NCBI GenBank assembly: GCA_033060915.1
Contig: CM065381.1
Coordinates: forward strand, 38,291,336 to 38,355,335
Reading direction: 5' to 3'
Source of the DNA: Euryodendron excelsum
Taxonomy: Eukaryota; Streptophyta; Magnoliopsida; Ericales; Pentaphylacaceae
Length of the DNA stretch: 64,000 bases
In this document: piece after piece, positions 1 through 9,355 of the stretch
Numbering within the stretch: position 1 is the stretch's first letter
Layout: the number at the start of each line of letters is the position of its first letter
Translations under genes and position numbers: made by a program
Notes under the pieces: generated by a model
Told to the model about the DNA's origin: nothing
The model's input: the letters and a program-made list of their open reading frames with translations, nothing else
The model's database searches: none

Positions 1-120
1 CAATCCCACTCTCGAGACTGTTTATTCATCGAGACAGTTCCAATCCAGGCACGTCTTTTCAAAGACGGTAAGTCCCCTTTCCCATTCCTCTCTCGAGACA
101 ATTTATTCCTCGAGACAGTC

Positions 121-250
121 CAAGTAGCGAAAGTACTCATGAAACCGTTAGAGTAGCAGAAATACTCACAAATAGGTCGATATAGGGAATTGCCAGCAAA
201 CCCCTGTGTCATGACGACCACTGTCAGAGTGGCGGAAACACTCAAAACCC
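121..250 (+). repeat. 28-bp U3 minisatellite, about 3 units
   Basis: Units read GAGTAGCGGAAATACTC or a variant, spaced by ACAAAACCGTTA-like sequence. Each unit core is a short inverted repeat (GAGTA and TACTC arms). The same array has about 16 units in the solo LTR and about 14 in copy 4. Confidence 0.75.
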
Positions 251-332
251 AGGTCAACACCAGTGTCTGTTAGCCCACTTTGGTGAAAAATGACCAAATT
301 GCCCTTTGGACCTTTTCCGAGACTTTCCGGTC

Positions 333-800
333 AAAATGACCATCTTGCCCCTAGGCATCTGAATGCCCCGGGAACCACACCGGCTCTGGGTATCAAATCG
401 GTAACCTTCTAAGACTGCTTTTTGTAGTGTTCTCAACCTCCCTTTACCTTTTCAGATCATTCTGAGTCAGTTCCGGCAAACCCGGTACAAAATGACCGTT
501 TTGCCCCTAGTGGGCTGGTCTCTTTTTTTGACCACACCGGCTCTGGGTATCAAACCGGCAACCTTTGGGAACATTTTAAATAATGTTTCTAGATCCCAAG
601 TCTTCTTCCTGGACAGTTTGAGTCTGTCCCGGCAGTTTCTCGGTCCGATTGACCGTTTTGCCCCTAAAGGCCCGGTCAACCTTTTCGACCCATCTTATCC
701 TCATTTCTCAAGTCAAATACCTTCAGGACACTATTTTAAGTGTTCTTGCTCTTTTCCGGCCTTCCGGGTCATTCATGGCTCCTTCAAATCATTCCCGGAC
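333..800 (+). repeat. 157-bp U3 modules, 3 units
   Basis: Modules are anchored by AAAATGACCNTTTTGCCCC at 333 and 489 and a variant at 646, giving spacings of 156 and 157 bp. Each carries a CACACCGGCTCTGGGTATC block. A 113-codon ORF (492-833) runs through them but shows no sign of coding constraint (see findings). Confidence 0.8.
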
Positions 801-918
801 TTTCTAGAGTCACTCCTAGTGAAGCCAAGCTAAAAATTGCACGGTAGTCACTAGTACAGGTGCTCAAATCTAGTCAAAGATACATTGCTTGCCAACCTTA
901 AATATTTCCTAAATGGCT

Positions 919-1015
919 GGCGCCACTACTAGTGGCACCAAGCCAAAAATTGGCCTGGCGCCGCTCTTAGTGGCGCCAGTGTGAATTCTGGCCTGGCGTC
1001 ACTGCAACAGGCGCC
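919..1015 (+). promoter_or_regulatory. Palindrome cluster upstream of the LTR-A TATA box
   Basis: Three near-palindromes at 919-939, 957-977 and 995-1015, built from the arms GGCGCCACT and AGTGGCGCC around a centre of 1-3 bp. They end 17 bp before the TATA box. The same motif sits at the same place in LTR-B and LTR-C, so it is a candidate cis-element. No matching transcription factor is named. Confidence 0.6.
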
Positions 1016-1031
1016 AGTGTTGTCCAACCTC

Positions 1032-1039
1032 TATAAATA
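1032..1039 (+). promoter_or_regulatory. LTR-A TATA box, copy 1
   Basis: TATAAATA in CTCTATAAATACAGAGC. The same context recurs in the other LTR-A copies and places the U3/R border about 30 bp downstream. Confidence 0.75.
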
Positions 1040-1147
1040 CAGAGCGTCCTCCAACATGAAAAGGATCTGCAAACTCAATCTAAAAATTACATATTTCGAT
1101 ATACAAAGCTCGAGCACACCCTAAATCCTAGCTTCCCTAGGTTTTCT

Positions 1148-1176
1148 AAACCCTAGCCACCATACACTAAACCCTA
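1148..1176 (+). promoter_or_regulatory. Telobox-like motifs in R
   Basis: AAACCCTA at 1148-1155 and 1169-1176, about 110-140 bp past the TATA box. Copy 4 and the solo LTR have three. The motif equals the plant telomere-repeat core, which is also known as a promoter element. Confidence 0.5.
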
Positions 1177-1338
1177 GCCTCCTATACACTCATACAGACC
1201 CCCATACACTCATACATTAACCTTCAACCCTCCTTCAAAGACTTGAAGAGTTGTAATCTGAAGTTTGAAGATTGAAGGTGGCTCTTGAAGATTGAAGACG
1301 AAGATCAAGACGAAGACCGAAGAAAGCAAGGCGCGCAA

Positions 1339-1361
1339 AATAAACAAGATACAAGGTAGGT
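1339..1361 (+). promoter_or_regulatory. Candidate poly(A) signal and splice donor
   Basis: AATAAA at 1339-1344 is followed by ACAAG|GTAGGT with GT at 1356-1357. The donor-like sequence is kept in copy 2 (7421), the solo LTR (47359), LTR-C (50691) and copy 4 (61256). LTR-B has ACAAG|GTAATC at the same place. AATAAA is kept in copy 4 but altered in the solo LTR. Confidence 0.45.
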
Positions 1362-1929
1362 TCTCCATTTAAATTTTCGCACTTCCCCCCTCTCTCTTTG
1401 CTCTCCTAATCCACTTGGGTTTTCTCTATTTTAATCTCCCATCTCTTTTCCCCCCTTTCTTTGCATGTTTGAAACAAGGGGACTCCTGGTCCATGTGTAG
1501 GATTAGACTATTGGAGAGTCACAGTGTCGGGGGCTTTCTTCTAGTCTAACTAGAGACCATGTGGGTCCGGCCCCCTTGATTATGTGGTGAAACCTTAGCC
1601 TTGTATGTTCACGACACCAAAATTGCATTGTGCATATCATGATCTTGCATCTTCCAAAAACCATTTTCAAAGTTGTTTTTCAAATCGTTTTCAAACTTGT
1701 TTTCAAAATTGCATCAAAATCTCTTTTTCAAAACATGTTTTCAAAATCACAATCCTAGGGTGATTCTAGCTTTTCCATGGCTAGGATTGCTTTAAGAAAG
1801 TGTTACATTTAAAGTGACCAATATGATCCATATTTTCAATTCTTGTTGTTTTCAAAACCGCTTTCCTAAAGTGGTTCTAGCCCTCCTATGGTTAGAATTG
1901 CTTTAGGAAAGTGAGATGTTTTTACACTT

Positions 1930-3628
1930 CCTAAAAACTCTTTTCCTAAAAATCTCTTTCAATATACTTTCCTAAAACCCTCCTCTCCAAAGTTGTTTTT
2001 AAAAACTCCCTCCAAAATCTATTTTTTCAAAACTCCCTTTTTCAACTCCTTTCCAAAATCCTCTCCCCAAAATCTCTTTCTAAAAACACTCCCTAAATTC
2101 ACTTTCCTAAAAACTCCCTCCAACAATTTCTTTCCAAAAATCTTTCTAAAAAACTCCCTTTCCAAAACTCTTTCCAAAAACTTCCCTCTAGGATTTCCTT
2201 CTAAAATCTTCGTTTCCAAAAGCACCCTTTCCAAAAACTCCTTCTCTTTAAAAATGCACTTTCCAAAAACTCTTTCCTTAGAGCCCAAATCAAGCCCTAG
2301 AGCTAACCATCAGGAAACCCTAATTTTCTTCCCAAAAACATGATTTTTAAACTCTGCCCTAAACCTAGGTTTCCAAAGCCTCTTGTTTTTACATCCAAAC
2401 TATACGTGTTTCCAAAACCTATTTTCTACTTTAGGGTTTCTAGAATCTCCCTTTCTAAATCGTTGCCAAATCCTATCTTCTCTTTAGGAAACCAAATCAA
2501 ATCTCCCCATTTAGAAAACTAGATGCCGTCTTCCGTTTTTGGAAACAAAATCAAACTTTCTCTTTTAGAAACCAAATCCAATCCCTTCCTAATCCAACTC
2601 TTTCCTAATTCAAATCCTTCCTATACTTCCACTTTCCTAAATCTTAAGTTTCCAAAACTTGAACATAAAAATCTTTCCTAAATTTTAAAACTCAACTTTT
2701 AAATCTTTCCTAATTCAACCCTTTCCTAATTCTACCTTCTTTTCAAATCTTAACTTTTCAAACCTAAGTTTTCAAACTTTTTCTAAACTCAAACCTTTCC
2801 TAATTTTAAGATTTTTTAAAACTCTAAAACTTTCTAAATCCTAAACTTTCTAAATTTCGAATCTTTCCAAATTCAAAGTTTCCTAAATTCAAAACTTTTT
2901 GAAGTTAAATCTTTCTAAACTTCCAAACTTTCCAAATTCTAAACTTTCCAAAACTTCAAAATTTTTTCAAATTTAAAACTTTTCTAAACTCAAAACTTTC
3001 TTAATTCAAGACTTTCTTAAGTTGAAATTTTCTTAATTCAAACATTTCCTAAATTGAAAACTTCCCTTTTTCAAACATTTCCAAAAATGAAACTTTCAAA
3101 ACTTTCCAATTTTTAAAACTTTCCTAAAATGAAAACTTTCCAAATTCAAAACTTTCCTAAGTTGAAACTTCCCTATTTCAAAACTTTCCTAAAATGTAAA
3201 CTTTCCAAATTCAAAACTTTCCTAAGTTGAAACTTCCCTATTTCAAAACTTTTCAATTTTCAAAACTTTCCTAAAATGAAAACTTTCCAAATTCAAAACT
3301 TTCCTAAGTTGAAACTTTCCTAATTCGAAACTTTTCAAAAATGAAACTTTCCTAATTCGAAACTTTCTTATATCGAACCTTTCCTAATTCGAACATTTTC
3401 TAAAATCCAATCTTTCCAAATCTTCCAAGTCCAATGTTTGAGTCAAATCTTTCTAACTCTCAAGTCTTTCCTAAACCTCATCTTCCCTAAGTCTAGGTTT
3501 CTTAAACCTCAATCTTTCCCAAACAAGTCCAATCTTCTCAATTTCAATTTTCAATCTCCTCTTCTAATTTTCAATCAAATCCAATTTTCAATTCAATATC
3601 TTTCTTCCAATCCAACCTTCTATTTTCA
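1930..3628 (+). repeat. G-poor degenerate repeat tract in U5
   Basis: About 1.7 kb of quasi-repeats of roughly 13-16 bp, such as AAACTTTCCTAAATTC, almost free of G on the plus strand. Positions 1996-2190 contain no G in 195 bp. The ORFs that run through it reflect this composition and are not genes. Confidence 0.85.
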
Positions 3629-3630
3629 AT

Positions 3631-3697
3631 CGGACTCCGGTCCGAACTACGACTGATCTGATTCCTCCAAAAGGATACGTAGGCAACCCTCATGGGT
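3631..3697 (+). other. Three-hairpin conserved island, LTR-A copy 1
   Basis: Hairpin 1: CGGAC TCCG GTCCG (3631-3644). Hairpin 2: TCCT CCAAA AGGA (3663-3675). Hairpin 3: ACCC TCAT GGGT (3686-3697). The island is the one well-conserved, G-containing block in the tract and recurs in all LTR families of the window. Pairing is kept through compensatory changes in other copies. Confidence 0.55.
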
Positions 3698-4294
3698 GCG
3701 GTCACAATCTTTTTCAAATCTCAAATTCCACAACATGTTTCAAATTTCTATTTCTACAACTTCTTTCCAATCTCCAATCCTACAACATTCTTTCAAGTTT
3801 CCAATTCCATAACTCTTTTCAATTTCAATTTCAAATCTCTTCTAAAATCAAATCAAATTCTTTTCAAATTTATTTCCAAATCTATTTTTCAATTCTCTTA
3901 ACTTGCACCTGCATATCATGCATCATGTTAGTTTCTTTTCAAACATTATTTTCCAAGGTGGATATGATTGAACTATAGTCGGCTGAAGACTCTCATAGGT
4001 GAATCTAGGGTAGATTGACATGTAGGTACCAAAAGGGCGGGGTAGGGTGATAGCTTAGTGCGTCTTCCTTGCACGTAACCATCCTCCGAACCTGGAATCA
4101 CTGTTTTCAAAGACCAAAAGGAGTTATTTTTCAAAAAAGGGCTAAATGTTTTTTAAAGGTTGCCAAACAACCTGTTTTTCTTAAAAACCCTCTCTTGAGG
4201 AGAAATTTTCAAAATTATTTTTCCAAAACCCTAAGTGTAGTTTTCGGATTATTCTTAGTTTTTAGATGACCTAACTCACCTTAATCAAGTTAGG

Positions 4295-4304
4295 TGGCGA
4301 CTCC
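4295..4304 (+). other. PBS-like decamer inside the LTR
   Basis: TGGCGACTCC is identical to the first ten bases of the PBS at 11683 and 24725. It lies 153 bp before the LTR end. LTR-B2 (21955), LTR-B4 and the solo LTR have it at the corresponding place. Confidence 0.6.
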
Positions 4305-5219
4305 GAAACTTTTTTTCAAAAGCCCTTTATTTAAATCTATTTTCAATTCAAACCTAGTTGCAGTCATTCTTCTAGAAGGGTGAGTTCTAACGAGAGAGTA
4401 CAACATTTTTCCCGCTTGTGTGAGTATTCCTCAAGTGCGAAAAATCTGGGCGCGACAGGTTTGAATTGAAAATTGATTTGAATAAAGGGTTTTTGAAAAA
4501 TATTTGGAGTCACCACCTAACTTGATTAAGGTGAGTTAGGCCACCTAAAAACTAAGCACAATCCGAAGATTACACTTAGGGTTTTTGAAAACGATTTTGA
4601 AAATACTTCCTCAAGAGAGGGTTTTTAAGAAAATAGGTTGTTTGGCAACCTTTGGAAAACATTTAAGCCCTTTTTTTTAAAAAAAAAAAATCACTCCATT
4701 TTGGTCCTTCGAAAACAGTGGTCCTAAATTTGGAGGTTGGTTATGTTCAGGGAAGACGCACTAAACCATTACCCTACCCCGCCCTTGCGGTACCTACATG
4801 TGTATTCACCCTAGATTCACCTATAAGAGTCTTCAATTAACCTATGTAAAAAACTATCCACTTTGAAAAGAATTTTTGGAAAGAAATTGATATAATGCAT
4901 GATATGCATGTGTAATAAAAAGATTTGATTTGAAAATAGATTGGAAAATAGATTTGAAAAGAACTTGATTTGATTTGAAAAGAGATTTAAAAAGATAGAT
5001 TTGAAATTGAAAAGTTTTAAAAATTGGAAATAGAGATTTGAAAATAGATTTTTGGAATTGAAAATTTAAAATAGATTATGGAATTGGAGACTTGAAAAAG
5101 GTTGTGGAAATAGAAGCTTGAAAATGGTTGTGCAATTGGAAATTTGAAAAAAAGTTATGACTGCACCCATGAAGGTTGCTTACGTATCCCTTTTGAGGAG
5201 TCAAGTCAGTTGTAGCTCA

Positions 5220-6850
5220 AACCTAACTCCGATGAAAAGTAGAAGATTTGATTTAAAAAAGAGTTTGATTGGAAAAAAGAGTTTAATTTGAACTAAGAAT
5301 AGAAAATTGGAAATTAGAATTTTGGAATTGAAAAGATTAGACTTTGATATTTGATTGGAAGATTTGAAAAGATTGATTTTGAAAAACTTGGTTTCAGGAA
5401 ACCTAGACTTAGGAAAGACTTGAGATTTAAGAAAGATTTGACTCGAATGTTGGACTTGGAAGATTAGAAAAGTTGGAATTTAGGAAAGTTTCAAAATTGG
5501 AAAGTTTCATTTTAGGAAAGCGTCATTTTAGGAAAGATTTCGAATTAGGAAATAATTAAAATTGAAAAGTTCTGAAATTGGAAAGTCTTCTTTTTAAGAA
5601 AGAGTTGATTTTTGGAAAGAGTTGAATTAGGAAAAATTTAATTTAAGAAAGATTTAGAATTTTAGAAAGTTTTGACTTAAGAAATTTTTGAAATTTATAA
5701 AAGTTTTAACTTAGAAAAGGTTTCGCTTTTAGAAAGTTTTAACTTGAGAAGGTTTTGAAAGTTTTAAATTTGGGAAGATTTGAAATTTAGAAAGTTTGGA
5801 ATTTAGAAAGTTTAGGATTTGGAAAGATTTGAAATTTGAGTTTTAGAAATACTTGAGATTAGGAAAGGTTTGAGTTTAAGAAATATTTGAAAACTTAGAT
5901 TTAGAAAGTTTAAATATGGAAAGGTGTGGAATTAGGAAAGGTTGGGATTAGGAAAGATTTGAAAGTTTAATGTTTAGGGAAAGATTTAAATGTTTAAGTT
6001 TTGAAAACTTAGAGTTTAGGAAAGTATGAGATTAGGAAGGAGTGGATTAGGAAATATTTAGACTAGGAAGGATTGAGATTCCTATTTTCCTAAAACGAAA
6101 TATTGGATTTTATTTCTAAGAAGAGATGGTTTGATTTTGTTTCAAAAAACGGAGGATTGGATCTAGTTTCCTAAAGGGAAGATTGGATTTGGCATAGATT
6201 TGGAAAATAAAGTTTTGGAAACCCTAGATTTGGGAGATTATAGTTTTGATGTAGAAAATGGGTTTTGAAAACTTATGATTTAGATGTAAAAAGGAGATTT
6301 TAGAAACCTAGGTTTTGAAGCAAGAATGAAAATCATATTTTGAGAAAGGAAATTAGGGTTTCCTAATTGTTGGCTCTAGGGTTTAACTTGGACTCTAAGA
6401 AAAGAGATTTTTTGAAAGTGAGTTTTTAGAAAGGAAGATTTTTGGAAGGAAATCCTAGAGAGGAGTTTTTAGATAGTGAATTTTGAAAAGAAAGTTTTTT
6501 GAAAGGGATTTTGGAAAGTAAAACTTTGAGAGAGTTTTTGGAAAGAGAGGTTTTGGAAGGAGATCTTAAAAAGAAGTTTTTGGAAAGCGAATTTTGAAAA
6601 GTGAGTTTTTGGAAAGGGATTTTTGGACAGAGTTTTTCTAGGAAGGAGACCGAGGGAGCGTTTTTAGAAAGTAAATTTCGAAGAGAGCGTTTTGGAAAGG
6701 AGTTTTTAGGAAAGGAAGTTTTGTGAAGGGAAGTTTTAGAAAACAACTTTGGGAAGGAGTTTTGAAAAGAAGATTGAAGAGAGTATTAGAAAGTGTATTG
6801 GAAAAGAGATTTTTAGAAGGAGAGATTTGAAAAGAAAGTTTTTGGAAAGT
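5220..6850 (-). repeat. G-poor tract of copy 2 (C-poor on plus strand)
   Basis: Mirror of the tract in copy 1, with repeats such as GGAAAGTTTTGAAATT on the plus strand. The minus-strand ORF at 6426-6746 is low-complexity and is not a gene. Confidence 0.8.
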
Positions 6851-7420
6851 TCATAAAAATATCTCACTTTCCTAAAGTGATTCTAACTATAAGAAGGCTA
6901 GAACCACTTTAAGATAGTGGTTTTGAAAACAACAAAGATTTGAAAATATGGACCACATTGGTCACTTTAAATATAATACTTTTCTAAAGCAACCCTAGCC
7001 ATGGAACGGCTAGAATCACCTTAGGATTGTGATTTTGAAAACAAGTTTTGAAGAAGAAGATTTAATGCAAGTTTTGAAAACGGTTTTGATGCAAGTTTTG
7101 AAAACAAATTGAAAAATGAATTTTGGAGGAATGCAAGATTATGATATGCACAATGCAAGTTGGGGTCGTAAACATACATCGTTAAAGCTTCACCACATAA
7201 TCAAGGGGGTCAAACCCACGTGGTCTCCGGTTAGACTAAAAGAAAGCCCTTGACACGGTAACTCTCAATAGCCTAATCCTACACATGAACCGGGAAGTCC
7301 CTTATTTCAAGCATGCAAGAAAGGGGAAAAGAAGATGGGGGATTAAAATAGAAGAACACCCAAGTGGGTTCGAAGGGAGAAGAGAGAGGGGGAAGATGCG
7401 TAAACTTAAATAGAAAGCCT

Positions 7421-7426
7421 ACCTTG
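7421..7426 (-). promoter_or_regulatory. Splice-donor-like site, copy 2
   Basis: The minus strand reads ACAAG|GTAGGC at the position homologous to 1356. Confidence 0.35.
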
Positions 7427-7758
7427 TGTCTTCTTTATTTTCCTTTGCTTTGCGCGCTTTGTTTTTCTTGCTTTACTTCAGTCTTCGCTTCAGTCTTCAT
7501 CTTGATCTTCGGGAACTTGTCTTGATCTTTGAGAACTTCGGGTTGCAGCACTTTAAGTCTTCAATGGAGGCTTTGGAGGCTAGTGTATGAGTGTATATGA
7601 GTGTATGGGAGTATATGAGAGCTAGGGTTTGTGTATGGGGCTAGGGTTTGGAAAACCTAAAGAAAACTAGGATTTAGGGAGGCTACGAGCTCTGTATATC
7701 TAAGAGTAGGTTTTTTAGATTGAGTTTGCAGACCTTTTTCACATTGGAGGAAGCTCTG

Positions 7759-7880
7759 TATTTATAGAGAGAAGAATGACTTAGCGCCTGTTGCAGTGGC
7801 GCTAGGCCAAAAATCTTGCTGGTGCCACTAAGAGTGGCGCCAAGCCAAAATTTGACTTGGTGCCACTACTAGTGGTGCCA
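7759..7880 (-). promoter_or_regulatory. TATA box and palindromes, copy 2
   Basis: TATAAATA (minus) at 7759-7766, preceded in transcriptional sense by three degenerate GGYGCCACT/AGTGGYGCC palindromes between 7782 and 7880. Confidence 0.6.
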
Positions 7881-8131
7881 GCTACTTAGGAAAGTTTTAA
7901 GGTCGGCAATCAACGTATCTTCAGAAGATTTGGGTGCCTGTACTAGTGACTACCTTGCAATTTTTAGCCTAACTTCATTAGAAGTGACTCCGAAAGGTCC
8001 GGGAATAATTTGAAAGGGTCGGGAATGACCTGGAAGGCCAAAAAGGGATGAGAACCCCTAAAACAGTGTCTCGAGGGTAGCAGACTTGAAAAATAATGAC
8101 AAAATTTGTCGGAAGGGTTGAATGGGCCATT

Positions 8132-8460
8132 AGGGGCAAAACGGTTAACTGGGCTAAAAAGTTGCCGGAATGGACTCAGAATATCTCAGAAAAAGACTTG
8201 AGGTTTGGAAACATTAACTAGAATGTTCCAGGTGGTCATCGGTTTGATACCCAAAGTCGGTGTGGTCCGAAAAGGCGACTGGCCCACGAGGGGCAAAACA
8301 ATCATTTTGCATTAGGGTTGCCGAAACTGACTCGGAATGATCCGAAAAGACAATGAAAGGTTGAGAATACTATAAGAGGCATTCTCGAGAGACTATCGGT
8401 TTGATACCCAAAGCCGGTGTGGTTCCCGGGGAGCTTGGATGCCTAGGGGCAGAATGGTCA
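8132..8460 (-). repeat. 157-bp U3 modules, copy 2
   Basis: AGGGGCA anchors at 8132, 8289 and 8445 give spacings of 157 and 156 bp. About three 28-bp units follow at 8655-8830. Confidence 0.75.
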
Positions 8461-9355
8461 TCTTGACTAGAATGTCCCGGAATTGGCCCAAAATTAACTA
8501 GAAGGCACCTAATCATGCTGGATTGTCTTTAAGACAATCTTGAAAGGGTGGACTTACTGTTTTGAGGACTTAGGTACTTTCTTGAGAAACATGCTAGAAA
8601 TGGCCCTAGGGGCAGTTTGTTTAATTTTTACCGAAGTGGGATAGCAGGCACCGGTGTTGACCTAGGTTTTGAGTGTTTCCGTCACTCTGACGACGGTCCC
8701 GTGATATAGGGATTTGCTAACAATTCCCTATATCAACTTGGTTGCTAGTGTTTCTGCCACTCTAACAGTTGCGATGTTTACGAGTATTTCCGTTACTTTA
8801 ACGGGTCGTGATCATTCTAGAGATTGGCTAATCTCTAGAAGCTGCTAGGTGGACTTAGCACCTAGGGAATCAACTTTCTCAGAAGGCATGCTGAAACAGA
8901 GATTTCTGCATTGGTGGGCTAGCAGGCGCCAAAGGTGGACCGTTCTACCATCTCGAGGACTTAAGGTCTAGTCCCGGTCGACGGGGTTGAAGGGACTTAC
9001 CATTCCAAAGAGTTTCTTTAGAAACGTGCTGGATTGGATGGTCTTACCACGTCGAGGAATCAATTTTGTCGAAAGGTGTGCCGAATTTTATTAGAATTGG
9101 AATTAGACTGGAATTGGACTGGAAAAGGGGACTTACTGTCTTCGAGAAGATGTGCCCACTGGAATTGGACCGAACAATGCCCTCGAGGGCATTTTGGTCA
9201 TTTTGCCTCTATTTGGGCCCAAAGGGCCCGTGAAGTGATTGATTGACAAGATTAGACCTGAAAAATTGAGTTGACTCAGAATATGTCCATATCAACTTGA
9301 ATACAAGTCTGGACGGACTAGAGACTGCCGAGCGGGCAAAAATGAGGTGCTTACA

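Larger units (their letters stand above)
1..4457 (+). mobile_element. LTR-A copy 1 (5' end outside window)
   Basis: Long terminal repeat of a Tat/Ogre-like Ty3/gypsy element, plus strand, ending in GCGCGACA at 4457. By alignment of the TATA position with the copy that starts at 59179, about 720 bp of its 5' end lie left of the window. In order it holds 28-bp repeats, 157-bp modules, palindromes, a TATA box, telobox-like motifs, a splice-donor-like site, a long G-poor tract, a hairpin island and a PBS-like decamer. No PBS follows; the sequence turns directly into an inverted LTR-A. Full-length LTR-A here is 5.4 kb, which is long for plant LTRs but known for Ogre-type elements. Confidence 0.85.
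4458..9355 (-). mobile_element. LTR-A copy 2, inverted, missing its last ~110 bp
   Basis: Minus-strand LTR-A. Its 5' end is TGTAAGCACC, read on the minus strand from 9355. Its 3' end should read, on the plus strand, TGTCGCGCC and about 100 bp more, as at 44025. Those bases are absent and the copy starts at GGTTTGAATTG. It meets copy 1 tail to tail. The next bases (CAACC, 9356-9360) resume an LTR-B, so this copy apparently sits inside LTR-B1. Confidence 0.85.

Noticed and set aside
1148..1176. Interstitial telomere repeat
   Set aside because: Only isolated AAACCCTA words separated by other sequence, not a tandem TTTAGGG array.
1993..2343. 116-codon plus-strand ORF and its minus-strand partner (2019-2288)
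   Set aside because: Both lie in the G-poor repeat tract; the low-complexity Lys/Phe/Ser/Leu protein results from base composition.
6426..6746. 106-codon minus-strand ORF
   Set aside because: Same composition effect in the inverted LTR-A copy.
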